DNA from: Toxonevra muliebris
Lineage: Eukaryota > Arthropoda > Insecta > Diptera > Pallopteridae
Assembly: GCA_963691655.1 (NCBI GenBank)
Contig: OY829326.1
Location: 149,128,998-149,192,997, forward strand
Length of the DNA stretch: 64,000 nucleotides
Direction: 5' to 3'
Shown here: positions 1-10,886 of the stretch, piece after piece
Numbering within the stretch: position 1 is the stretch's first letter
How the letters are laid out: the number at the start of each line of letters is the position of its first letter
Notes under the pieces: generated by a model
The model's input: the letters and a program-made list of their open reading frames with translations, nothing else
The model's database searches: none
What the model was told of the DNA's origin: nothing
Position numbers and translations under genes: made by a program

Positions 1-171
1 CACATTTCATTGAAATGCGACTGAAATAAAAAAATTAACTAGCAACCCTCAAACACAAGGTTGTAAAACAGGAAAAATTTAAGATCTACAATATTTTTTA
101 GACATTCTGGATTTCGCTTTAATTACAGCTGCTCTTGTAATATTTATTACGTGAAAAAATAAAATATTTTC

Positions 172-347
172 CGTAATTATTATATAAATTCTTAGTTTCC
201 AAATCCAATTGGAAAGCAACATTTTTATTTATTTTTATTTGCACAAAACACACACAAACATTCGTCTTTTTCTCCAAACTTATAATCTACCAACCTAAAT
301 TTAAAATGGCGAATTGCAGCGAAATGCTCTCTCGTGTATCCGCACGT
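172..347 (+). repeat. Dispersed repeat, copy 1 (uninterrupted)
   Basis: This segment is recognisably similar to 17830-18015 plus 18550-18570. Both copies share the blocks TTATATAAATTCTT, a stretch around CCAAATC, ACTTATAATCT, and the end CTCTCGTG followed by a TCCGCAC run. The second copy is split by a 526-bp insertion at CTCTCGTG, so this copy shows the empty site (329-336). The class of the repeat is not recognised. Confidence 0.6.
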
Positions 348-829
348 ATTCTAGTGGTATCAAAAATTCAGCTTAGGCTAAAAAAGTAGATGGTACTGTC
401 GATGATAAATATTCTAGTTGTTTTTTCTCTTCTTTCATTATCCTTTGTTTCTCTTTGTTTTCCTTTTCCACTAGTTTTTTATCTTTTCCACTGCGAACTC
501 CTGTATCACTATATGAACAGCATTTTGCAGTGAAATGTCTTCATAGATTTTGAGTTATTGTAACGGTATTTTCTTATTCAAAATTATTACTATCGCTTTT
601 TACTTTACTATATTTTTGAATACTGTAGCATTGCTTTTTTTGTGGAAATATAATTTTGTATATCATTATTGTTTCAGTGCGAAAAATCTGTTAAAGAGGG
701 AGCTTCTCTGATCGTGTTAAAGGAGATGGAGATTAAGAGAAAATAATATTGTGTTCAATAAAGAACCAAATTTATTTAAAAAAAAAATTTGTGTTTTTTT
801 CTGTTTTTCTATTTAAATTTATAGTCACT

Positions 830-1310
830 GTAGCCATATTGGATCCGCCATTTTGAATTTTGAAAATCTAATGTTGGATTCGTAATCTGCGACCTCAAAA
901 ACCCCTAGATATCAAGTTTCATTAAAATTTACTACATCAATATAAAGAAAATAATTTTGTCGTCGTAATTTGGCTATTCGTCCCAGTGTGCGTCGCCTAG
1001 AAACATCCTGAATTTTCTTCGAATTTTTTTTGTAATTCCCGTCAAACTTGAGAGAAGTTCATAAGTTTTTTTACACAATTTGAAGCTGTTTTTTTCTTGG
1101 ACTACTAAATTAAAATAAGTATTACAAATAATAGAATACGCCTTAAATACATATCGCATTCACTTGTATTGAGATGTTTCGGTGCAACTCGGCACAGGTT
1201 AATGAACTCCAAATGACCTAAATTTTTTTTTCCAATTTTTTTATGTTAGAATAAAAACAATTAGAGGGTATGCGTAAAAAAAAATAGCTTAGGAAAATAA
1301 GGGACACCCT
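830..1310. repeat. Dispersed repeat fragment with 'ATCCGCCATTTTGAATTTT' block
   Basis: The block at about 835-860 (GATCCGCCATTTTGAATTTT) recurs at about 23297-23320 inside a hAT-like repeat. The following text (AAAATC, a 'gattcgtaa/gatttgtaa' block, then a CTCAAAA or CTTAAAA run) is also shared. The right part ends near AAGGGACACCCT at about 1299-1310, which looks like a transposon terminus, but no matching left terminus was found. Confidence 0.4.
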
Positions 1311-1589
1311 AATGCGCATACACACGATATTCATGGTAGGGCTCGTATTTTATTCGTGCACTTATTACATTCGTCCTTAATAATATTACAGTTAATATTT
1401 GAATCTTCGCGTACTTAAAAATCCTTGATGTCTTGGTATGTACATATGTGTAGATGTTCAAGAGCAAAAAATGTGTGTTCATATATCATTGTTTGGTTGA
1501 TTTTCGTTCATGTGCGTATACACTTTAAGTAAGGAACGGAATGTGAAGCTGAAGCGTGAAGTAACAATCTGTTAAAAGTAAAATGTATA

Positions 1590-2742
1590 TTGGGAGTATG
1601 AATGCATAAACTCGTATTTTTTTCGTAATTTGAACATTTATTGTGAAAAAGATATTATAAATTTATTCTTTAAAGTATTGTCCATCGTTAGCCACATCCT
1701 TTTCCCATCTTTCTGGTAGCATACGGATTCCACGTCGAAAGAACTCCTCATCTTTTGAGGCTATCCACAAATCCACCCATGTTTTGAGTTCTTCGAAAGA
1801 ACGGAAGTGCTGTTCAGCCAGCCCATCTGTCATCGATCGGAACAAGTGGTAATCAGAAGGAGCAATGTCTGGAGAATACGGCGGGTGGAGTAGCACTTCC
1901 CATTTCAGCGTTTCCAAGTATGTTTTTACTTGCCTTGCAACATTCGGCCGAGCATTGTCGTGCTGAAGAATAACTTCGTCGTGTCTATTCTCATATTCTG
2001 TCCTCTTATCCTTTAATGCTCGGCTCAAACGCATCAATTGTAGTCGGTAGCGGTTGCCAGTGATCGTTTCATTCGGTTTCAACAGCTCATAATACACGAC
2101 ACCTTTCATATCCCACCAAATACACAGCATGAGCTTGGATCCATGGATGTTCGGCTTTGCCGTTGATGTTGCTGCATGTCCGGGCGGTCCCCATGATTTT
2201 TTAAGCTTTGGGTTATCGTAACGTATCCACTTTTCATCGCCAGTCACAATACGATGCAGAAAACCATTTCTTTGCTGTCGTTCAATCAGCAGTTCACATG
2301 TAAAAGTCGTCGTTCGACGTCTCTCGGCTTCAATTCGTACTACGGCACCCAATTTCCTTGCTTTTGAATCATTCCCAATACTTTTAATCGTTTAGAAATG
2401 GTTGATTGATCAACTCCTAAAGATTCTGCAAGTTCTTGTTGCGTTTGACATTAATCTTCTTCGAGTAATACCTTCAATTCTTCATCTTCGAACTTTTTTC
2501 GGGCCGCCTGAACGTTCCCTGTCTTCAACATCAAAATCACCACTTTTGAAACGGGCATACCACAACTGACACATTCTAACGTCTATAGCACAGTCAGGAT
2601 AAGCTTCAGTGAGTAAACGATGTGCTTCAGTTGCGTTTTTCTTTAAATGGAAAAAGCAAATTAAAACTTCCCGCAAATGTTGTTTTGTTTTGACAGATCA
2701 ATTCTTATAGTATTTTTGGCGCTCTTCGAGATAGAACAGCTG
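1590..2742 (-). mobile_element. mariner element, copy A (truncated)
   Basis: The left end TTGGGAGTATGAATG follows a TA at 1588-1589 and matches the termini of the copies at 18906, 27860 and 52325. The other end is lost: similarity to the fuller copy D stops near 2742, just past GATAGAACAGCTGT. About 65 bp around the transposase start codon are also missing. The transposase remnant runs right to left. Mariners move by cut-and-paste into TA sites; this copy cannot encode its own enzyme. Confidence 0.85.
1663..2676 (-). pseudogene. mariner transposase pseudogene (copy A)
   Basis: Two open pieces, 2482-2676 and 1663-2352, together cover most of a mariner transposase. The first has the N-terminal helix-turn-helix region (around FHLKKNATEAH and WYARFKSGDFDVEDRERSG). 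The second has the DD34D catalytic core: HRIVTGDEKW (first Asp), ILQHDNARPN (second Asp) and YSPDIAPSDYHLF (third Asp). The pieces are separated by frameshifts, an in-frame TAA near 2452, and a 1-base change near 2305 that alters the frame before TCELLIERQ. The initiator Met region is deleted, and the C-terminal ERWEKDVANDGQYF is intact. Full-length family members are about 345 residues, so this is a dead copy. Confidence 0.88.
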
Positions 2743-3029
2743 TGAAAGCTTTGAAAGCAGCTTTTTTTTTTTTTTTTTTAATTTTGTACCCGGGAAACGC
2801 ACCCCTTGTATTTGATTACAATTAAAATGTATGAATTTGGTGCAGATTTGTCATTCAGGCTGACTTAAAAGGGCACTTTGATTACTATCAAACCAGTTGT
2901 GCTTTTGGCATTAAAGTGCATGAGGAGGTCTACTTCTTCCTCGAAGTCCATTTGGTGCGATAAATCACCTATTAAGTCTGATGTCGATAGTACATTACTA
3001 CACTTATTAAAACATATTTGCATGACCGT

Positions 3030-3815
3030 AGTCTGTATTTTATTTTCAATTTTGATTCCCTTTTGGTCTGAATACTGGTCTGCTTTTGGTCCGAGTTTTA
3101 CTCTAAATTTTTATCTGCTTTTGAATTGTGTCTTGTCCTGAATTTTGTTCTAACTCAATTTTGGTTTTAATATCGGTCCATTTTTGGTCTGAGTTTTAGC
3201 TTTTTGTTTGAGTTTAACCTGAATTTTAGCCCGCTTTTAATCTGAATTTTTGTCCAAATTTTGGTATAATTTTACGCTTTTGGTTAGAGTTTACGACCAA
3301 ATTTTGGTCTGGCTTTAGTTTGAGTTTAGGTGTGAGGTTTGGTCCAATTTTGGTCAGATTTTTAATCTGCTTTTGTTTAAATTTGGATCTGGTTACTGGT
3401 CTGAGTTTGATTTGTTTTTGGAAAAAGTTCTAGCTTAGATTTTAATCCCCAATCTAAGATCTAATTTTTGATCCAAGTTTTGGTCTGAATTTTGGTTTGA
3501 ATTCTTGATTTTGGCCCAAGTTTTTGGTCTGGGATTTGATGTGAGTCTCGGTTGAAATTTCGGTTAGAATTTCGAACTGAATTTTGTCTGATTTTTGGTC
3601 CGCTCGGAGTTAGTAATTTTGGTCTAGTATTTGGTGTGAAGTTTGATTTGAGATTTGGGCTAACTTTATTGTAAATTTCAATCTGCTTTTAGTCAGGTGG
3701 TTGGTCTACATTTTGGTTTAAGATTTGGTTTGATTTCAGTCTTATTTTTATTCAGATCATTGAACTTCTTTTGGTACAATTTTTGGTTTCAAATTTGGTT
3801 TTGGCTCCTTGAGCT
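3030..3815 (+). repeat. Degenerate T-rich minisatellite-like array
   Basis: About 0.75 kb is built from imperfect copies of a 12-18 base motif close to TTTTGGTCTGAATTTT, with variants such as TTTTGGTCCGAGTTTT and GCTTTTAATCTG. The spacing is irregular. The open frame at 2878-3141 runs partly through it and is a composition artefact. No unit is exact, which suggests an old array. Confidence 0.7.
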
Positions 3816-4418
3816 CTCCAATATTCAGGTGACTTAAAACTCAATAAAAAGCTTTGACTCACAATATGCTAGAGAAAACTAAATATCTTTTACTTGCTTA
3901 TAGAACTTTATTTCATTTTTAAATCAAACTATTAAGCTTCTCCATAAAACGATGCTCCTAAAATGCAGTAAATTTCCATAGAAACACTTGAAAAAATGTT
4001 GAGAATTTCACATACAAAACACTAAAAAAGAAATAAAATCAAAACGTTGACACCAACAATAAAAAGTCAACAGCATAATTTCATATTATTCAATTAAAAT
4101 ACCGACAACGATTCATTGCTGTGGTTTGCTATGGTGGTATGTGAAATACTTTATATCCATCAGGGTGGATGATGAAGAATTTAAACGCTCTCGTATCAAC
4201 GCAATGAAACTAAAATCAAAAATCCACTCGTTGTCAACGCATCGCGTAGTGTGGATGAATGACTTTCGCAAAAATTCTACAGCGGTTGAGAATAACGCAA
4301 GTTTTATTATATTTTACAACTAAGAAATTAGACAAATTTCTTGTGGTTTTTGCTTGAAATATTGCAAATATTGTAACGATTTAACTTTTAATAAACAAAT
4401 TTTGTTTGAATTTTCCAG
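3816..4418. other. Noncoding DNA up to the otopetrin exon
   Basis: This is likely intron upstream of the first visible otopetrin exon. It ends with the acceptor TTGTTTGAATTTTCCAG at 4402-4418. A 65-codon open frame at 4126-4323 has no recognisable domain and no matching donor, so it is not called. Confidence 0.55.
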
Positions 4419-5246
4419 CATTGTCAGTGATTCTCCACCATTGCCATCAACATCTGCGGCAGCAGCAGCATCTAGTGAAACTATAACAGCAGCAGTTGCT
4501 GCCTCAACAGTTTCAACAACCACATTGAGCTATCAGGATGAGCTAGCACAACAGCAGAACGTGATAAGGCCACATTTGAGCAGCCACCATCATTATCATT
4601 TGCCACATCAATTTCAGCATCCACATCATCAAAATCATCATACACACACGCACGGCAGCATGCCAGTGCCCACACCAACTGTACCCATTGCCTATACATC
4701 GGCGGCATCAACGACCCACCATCATGTGTTGCACGAAGTGCGTCACATTAGAGCAGCCAGCGGCAGTGGTGGCGATGATGAGGGCAGCACTAGTACTGGT
4801 GGAGGTGGTCCAAATGATCGACGTTCACCCCCACCATTGCCTGTTGTGGTAACGACCGCGCCAACTTCATCAAATTTCTTGCTCACATCTACCGAAACTG
4901 CTTCCTCGCATGCATCCGTATCGCCTGCCAAATCATCAACACGCACACGTGATTCCATTTCACATCATCGCGTCACAATCGATGAATCAAATTTGCCTGT
5001 ATCCTCATCATTGACACATCAATTGGATACCATTGGCGGTTCAGGGGATGGTGGTGACGGTTCAGGACCTCCATCACCGGGTAGCTCATCGCAACGTCAA
5101 CTGGCGACTTTGGGTGATGATCGCCAGACTGGGCATTTAGCGCTCATGTATCACTCACATCAATTGACCAATTTTCCAGTGTTGCCCGCAATCAAACGTA
5201 CACACCGGCCATCATTTATGTATCCACCAATGCCGAGAGTGAAAGC
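4419..5246 (+). CDS. OtopL: Otopetrin exon (cytosolic N-terminal tail)
   Basis: This 828-bp exon opens after TTTTCCAG and closes at the donor GC|GTAAGT (5247). It encodes about 276 residues of soluble, low-complexity N-terminal tail: a poly-Ala stretch, a long His/Gln/Pro-rich run, Gly/Ser/Asp-rich patches and a proline-rich SPPPLPV segment. It then reaches the more ordered end PAIKRTHRPSFMYPPMPRVK, just before the first membrane helix in the next exon. It starts on the third base of a codon and ends on the second base, completed by the T at 17026. The homopolymer tail is typical of dipteran otopetrin-like proteins. The upstream exon with the start codon was not identified. Confidence 0.88.
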
Positions 5247-6795
5247 GTAAGTTTAATGTATTTTAAATATTTTTTTTAATATTTATGTATGTATTGTGGT
5301 GAAAAAGGGAAAATAAAATTTTTTTTTTTTTTTGCTAATCATTTTCCACTTTAAATCCTGGCGACATCGCGATAAAAATGCAATTAATTTCGAATCATAC
5401 GCGGTGTTGAATTCAATGCGAATCTTTCAGTGACAACGCAGTAAAATCCAAGTGTAGTTAGTTTCAAAAGTGCACAACTTAATTCTAAGATGTTGATAAA
5501 TTACACCATAAGATATTATTTCTTTTGCCAATGACTTTGGCAAACATCCACACACACACATTACAAATCCTCAAAGATACCACAAAGTCAAAGTTTTGTA
5601 AAGTTTAGTAATGAAAAGAGAAAAAAAAACAAAATTCAAAAATTATACGCTCTCTATCAAAGCTGCGTATAAAGGAATAGCAAGAAATTTTGCAAAAACA
5701 ACAAGAAAGTTTACATATAATCAGCGGAAACTTTATGTAGTCAATGGACAGTGGCGCAAGAAAGCAAGGATAAAGTGAAAAATATGTTAGATGAAATCAG
5801 GACTACTCAAAATAATACTATAATTTTATTGTACCTGCGAGGTACATGCACGGCACTACCTTGATCGGAACTTAAAATTATAATTCCAGTATTCACAAAT
5901 TAGTTCAGCGTTGAGATTCATATGTAATACTGCAACAGAAATTGTACATCAGTCAGTTTCGGGAAATAATTTCTTAATCGCTTGAAAAGCTGCAGTTAAG
6001 AAATTGTATTCAAAAAAAATTGTCATGAATCAATGAATAAAAAAAATGATTTCAATCACTAAAAAATACACAAGTGATTTATAAAGCAATCTTAATGTGA
6101 ATATTCTATTCAGTTTGAGACTTATGCAGATGAAACAGTGGGGTTTGGAGAATAATGTGTCTATGAGGACGTTATTCTGAAATTATATACGTACATATGT
6201 TCCAACATTCATATGATTTTAAGTTGCACAAACTAATTATTTAACCTAGAGATAACAAGGGTTAAATATTGAACTTAAATTTAATATCAATCGGCCAAGT
6301 GCTTAAGTTAATGGGGGAATTAAATATTTTATTTTGGCGGTGACTTTATTTTGTGAGTAAAGTTGACCGTTTACCAGCAGCTCAATGTTATACAAGGCCA
6401 AGTATTAAAATGGGAATGCTTAATCTTAAAAATGGCTATCCTTTTCATAATAGACTTCTGCTAAACGCTATATCCGAGAAACTTAAAACGTACCAAATCT
6501 GGGTACCAAAAGATATTGTATAGAAACAATGAAGCTGGTGATTTAGTAAGAATTAAAACAATAATACAAAATTACAACGGATCGAGCACTACCAAGGTTC
6601 GCACGGCACCCAGTTTTAAGCGTTCAAGTGGACATTTTAAAACAGGCTAAGGATAGGTGACTGAACGACTTCTGTAAGAGTTAGAAAGATGAAGAGAAGG
6701 ATTACTTTGATTAATTGTAGGAACTTATGCTACGACAATATTTCTAAAGCGACTTGTCAGACTTGATATTGGGGGTCCATTGAAATATGTACCTA

Positions 6796-7765
6796 CAGGG
6801 TGACAATCGTAAACGTACTTCCATTAAGTACAATTAAGTGTTAACATTGCTGAATATATAAGCATTCATTTGAACCCCACCTCATTCAATATAACCTCCT
6901 TTAGCCTGCACACATGCCTTCAATCGATCCGGAAATCGTAGGACTGTTCGCCACAGGACTTCCTGACCAATTTCAGGCCAGGCTTTCTCTAATGAATTGG
7001 TCAGCGACTCCAGACCGTGGTGTTGAGATGCACAAGCCTTATTCTCTAAAATACTCCAAATAGAGTAGTCCATTGGATTCAAGTCTGGGGAGTGTGGTGG
7101 CCATTCTTGAGATGTTATGAATCCAGAAAAATGGTATTTTATCCATGTTTGCGTTAATTTTGCCATGTGGGAAGGTGCAGAATCTTGCTGGAAAGTCCAG
7201 TTTTCATTTCCATAGGAGCGTAGCAACGCCTTGCATCTTTGCAGTCGCAAATCTTTCTTTTTTTGTGTCAGATCTTGAGCTTTTCGGAGCTTGTACGGCT
7301 TAAGATTAAGCTTTGATTTTGCAATGATTCGCACTGTTTCACGGTTTACTCCCACTTCCTTAGCGATTTTTCTCATTGAGCGCCTTGGATTTCGCTTGAT
7401 TCCTTTACGAATTTTTTCTGCTAAACCAGTAGTGGCAACTGTTAAAAATTTTCCCCGGTCTCTATCTCCAAAACCCCCAGTTTTATTATATCGAATAATA
7501 GCTCGGTCTACCGTACCACTTGACAAATGTAAAGCCTTTGCAATTTGACGGCTACTATAATTTGCCAAATGAAATTTCATAATTTCACGACGAATATTTT
7601 CCTTGTCCATTTTTATGGAAATTTCAAAATGTAATAACAGAAATTCAAATGAAATTAAAAGCAAAGTCAATGATGAATGAATTTGCTTTTTAAATTAAAG
7701 TAACGGTAAATGGCAAAGCTTGCTGCAGAGTATTAAACTTACGTCACTTTACAATTGTCACCCTG
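6796..7765 (-). mobile_element. maT-like (DD37D) Tc1/mariner element
   Basis: The termini are inverted and flanked by TA: CAGGGTGACAATCGTAAA begins at 6796 after TA (6794-6795), and the complement of CAGGGTGACAATTGTAAA ends at 7765 before TA (7766-7767). The element is 970 bp. It contains one transposase frame on the minus strand, missing part of its catalytic core. maT elements are a DD37D branch of the Tc1/mariner superfamily. Confidence 0.85.
6882..7610 (-). pseudogene. maT-like transposase with internal deletion
   Basis: The open frame runs from 7670, but the likely start is the ATG at 7610 (MDKENIRREIMKFH), because the 20 residues before it are hydrophobic and unlike the family. Two helix-turn-helix segments are visible (around YSSRQIAKALHLSSGTVDRA and MRKIAKEVGVNRETVRIIA). 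Later come the second catalytic Asp in FQQDSAPSH and the third in HSPDLNPMDYSIW, 37 residues apart, which is the maT spacing. The first catalytic Asp and its surroundings are absent: the chain passes directly from LLRSYGN to ENWTFQQD. At about 242 residues it is roughly 100 short of the usual length. The frame has stayed open across the deletion. Loss of a catalytic Asp should abolish cleavage. Confidence 0.82.
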
Positions 7766-7943
7766 TATATAACATAGTCTGCACTGGATCAAAAATTGTA
7801 CATAAATCCAATGAACAGCATTCAAAAATGTTTGCTCATTGGGAGAATATACATATTTTTTCATTGCCACAGTGAATTTTCTATGAATCTGTACATTACT
7901 TCCCTATGATTCTATGAATAGTTCATTGATGACAGCGAGCATT

Positions 7944-8298
7944 GACTTCCACTACCATTAAAGATTAGTGGTAATAGGATTTTATTTCCACTACCACTGA
8001 AGGTTTGCTAGTAGTTGGTTCCTATTTCCACTACCTTTGAACATTTAGTGTTAATGAGATTTTATTTCCATTAGTGGTAGTTATATTAATGGTAGTCGGT
8101 TCTTATTTACATTACCAATAAACTGTTAATTATAATGGGATTTTATTTCCACTACCTCTAAAGGTTTAGTGGAAGTTGATTTTTATTTCCATTACCACTA
8201 AATGTTTAGTGGTAGTTAATTTTTATTTTCGCTACCAGTAAAGGTTTAGTGACAGTTGGATTTGGCTTCCAATACCACTAAAGATTTAGTGATAGTGA
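7944..8298 (+). repeat. Tandem array of ~40-bp self-complementary units
   Basis: About nine degenerate units of roughly 40 bp follow one another. Each unit reads approximately ATTTCCACTACCACTAAA, then GGTTTAGTGGTAGT, then a T-rich tail. The two halves of a unit are inverted copies (CTACCACTAAA and TTTAGTGGTAG), so each could form a hairpin. It lies between the maT element and the hAT-like element. Confidence 0.75.
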
Positions 8299-8671
8299 AA
8301 ACTAGCAGTCAAAATTTAGTGACTGAATTCCATTCAGCAAATACCAGTATTTTGGATTGCAGAATGTATTTTTAATTGTATTGGTTCATTTTATTAATAA
8401 TGTGATGAAGATAGAACAGAGCAAACCAGCAGCAGAAAAACATCTTCAGACCATAAAATGTGCACTGTGCTTGACCGTCTCACGGCAATCAGATTGCTGT
8501 AGTCGTTAACCTCTAGCGCAACGAACGTGGGGTATGCTATTAATTATAATTAAACTATTCAGTGGACCACGAAGCGAATGTTGAGCGAAAGTTCGCCTAA
8601 ACTATCGCAAACGAGCTCAGAAACGAACGTTTTGCGGGCCAAAATACGAGCGTCACAAGAACACTCGCTTA

Positions 8672-10886
8672 TTATTATTATTATTATTAGTAATAGAGGA
8701 GCCCAACCAGGCAGGCACTGCGACCTAAAAGATCTTTTGTGCCATTCCCCATTTTATGACAAAAGACGTTCGGCTGACCTAATAAAAGTCAAGACATCTT
8801 TCGTTGAAGAAGATTTCATGTGATCAGCCGTCAAAAACGAATAATCAAAGATTCTTCCTCTGAGCCGAGCCAAGGCCGGACACTCACACAGAATGTGAAG
8901 TGTCGTCTCGTCATCCTCCATACATAGACGACATTCTGTCTCATTGGACAGACCTATTTTGCTTAGGTGATATCTGAGCCCATGGTGTCCAGACATGTAG
9001 CCCACCAATAGCCTAAGGTCAGGTTTGGAATAAGAAATGGGCTGATTTTGGGCAAGCGGAATGGTAAGAGCTTTTGCCTGTCTTAAACCCGGGATGGAGT
9101 TCCAATACTCTAGCCATTTTGCCTTAGACCACTCCTCAACGATAGATTTCGTGGAGGCCCAGCCGATTCCGCAAAACGGATCGGGGCCGAAGTGCTTGGT
9201 AGATGAACCTTGCCTAGCCAGTTCATCGGCGGCTTCATTACCAGCAATGTCACGGTGGCCGGGTACCCAACAAAGCGTAACTTTGTTACGGGTAGACAAG
9301 CGCTGGAGACTATCAAAACACTCTTTCACCAGTTTAGATGAAAAACTCCATGAAGAGAGTGCTAAGAGAGCCGCCTGGCTATCTGAGAAAATTACAATGT
9401 TTGCGCCTTTAAGACCTTTATACAGGTTTATATTAGCGCAGGTCTCAATTGCGTATATTTCGGCTTGAAAGACACTGGGCCAAATACCCAGAGGGATTGA
9501 GATTCTAGTATTGGGTCCAGCAACTCCGGCACCAGAACCACAGTCCATTTTCGAGCCGTCTGTATACCAATTGAGAGCAAAGGGACCGAAATCGGGACAT
9601 TGGCCATCCCATTCGGACCTGGAAGGAAGAATGATGTTGAATTTTCTACCGAAACATAGATCCCTAACCATATAGTCCGATACAGTACATATGGGAGTGT
9701 TAGGGATTTCGTGAAGAATGCTCAGGTGACCATAGTTGCCTTCCAGTAAGCTTGACGATATACGCAGCCGCAAAGCAGTATTTGCAGCTGTTTTCTTGAT
9801 GAAAATGTGTAATGGCACCAGGCCAATCAGCGCCTCAATGGCAGGAGTTGGACAGGTGCGCATAGCTCCAGTTATGGAGACGCAAGCAAGCCTTTGGAGC
9901 TTGTTAAGTTTGGTGATGGCCGAGCCCTGCATGACTTTGGGCCACCACACTAGAGCCGCATAGGCTATGACAGGTCTAACTATCATGGTGTAGAGCCAAA
10001 AGATCATCTTAGGAGTAAGACCCCATGTTTTACCAAAGAGTCTTTTGCAGGCCCAGAAAGCCCTAGTGGCTTTTAAGAGGACAGTGTGTAAGTGAGTGTT
10101 CCAGTTTAGTCGTTTGTCAAGCGTGATGCCTAAATATTTGACCTCATCAGAGTACACAATAACAGTGTCTTGTATGGAAATGGGACCGAGGTCCAGTTTG
10201 TATCTCTTAGTAAAGGGAACAAGAACTGCTTTGTTGGGATTGATTGATAGGCCTTCTACGGCGCACCAATTTGAAACCAATAGGAGAGCTGATTTCATCA
10301 CCTCCGTGATGGTTGAATCATACTTTCCAGAGACGATGATTACCAAATCATCCGCATAACCGATGGCCTCAAAACCAGACTCATCTAGTTTAGTCAAAAG
10401 GTCATCAATTACTAAGGACCACAACAGAGGTGATAGAACACCGCCTTGTGGGCAGCCTTTTACAGCCTTAGTGCACACAGTTGCTTTGCCTAGCGTGGAT
10501 GAGATTTCACGCTTCCTCAGCATGGCATCCACCCAGGCAATGGATTGGGAATCAATACCCTTACATTCCAAAGCTTTGGAAATAGAACCGAATCCAGTAT
10601 TGTCGAAGGCACCCTCAATGTCAAGGAAAGCACAGAGCGCAATCTCTTTGGATCGAAAGGTTTTTTCAATTTTACTGACAAGGCAATGTAATGCGACTTC
10701 GGTCGATTTACCCTTAATGTAAGCAAACTGCGTTCGATGAAGAGGTATCGAGCTTGCAAGTTTGCTTCTAAAGTGTAAATCAAGCAGTTTTTCCATGGTT
10801 TTAAGCAGGAAAGACGTGAGGCTTATAGGCCTGTAAGATTTAGGGAGTTCCAGAGGCCTATTGCCTTGTTTGGGAATGAAGACGAC
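8672..10886 (-). mobile_element. LOA/I-group non-LTR retrotransposon, 5'-truncated
   Basis: The insertion is bounded by a perfect 12-bp target-site duplication, AACACTCGCTTA, at 8660-8671 and 10887-10898. Read on the minus strand, it ends in a (TAA)n tail (8672-8692) after a short 3' UTR. The 5' side is truncated inside the reverse transcriptase, so the endonuclease and first reading frame are missing, as is usual for target-primed insertion. The intact duplication and a 680-codon open frame point to a recent event. Confidence 0.9.
8754..10886 (-). pseudogene. Reverse transcriptase-RNase H polyprotein, 5'-truncated
   Basis: The frame is open from the truncation point near 10886 to the TAA at 8754. 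From the internal Met at 10796 it has 680 residues. Reverse transcriptase motifs are clear: FLDIEGAFDN (about residue 57), GCPQGGVLSPLLW (about 114) and the active-site YADD (147-150). A complete RNase H domain follows, with its D-E-D-D residues: Asp413 in WYTDGSK, Glu446 in QAEIYAIE, Asp472 in FSDSQAAL and Asp524 in GNEAADELAR. The C-terminus has a Cys2-His-Cys knuckle (Cys622, Cys625, His634, Cys639). RNase H plus this knuckle fits the LOA/I group rather than jockey. The endonuclease domain is absent. Degraded relatives lie at 48.5, 60.1 and 62.9 kb. Confidence 0.9.

Larger units (their letters stand above)
1..1589. other. AT-rich noncoding stretch with repeat fragments
   Basis: No gene is supported here. 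The stretch holds two repeat fragments described separately (about 172-347 and 830-1310) in otherwise AT-rich DNA with homopolymer runs. The short open frame at 974-1159 (minus) has no recognisable domain. If the otopetrin gene has its first coding exon to the left, this stretch is part of its first intron; otherwise it is intergenic. Confidence 0.6.

Noticed and set aside
4126..4323. First coding exon of otopetrin
   Set aside because: The 65-codon frame ends in a stop before the acceptor at 4418, and no donor joins it in phase.
9061..10722. Plus-strand frames opposite the retrotransposon
   Set aside because: They are antisense shadows of the reverse transcriptase-RNase H frame.
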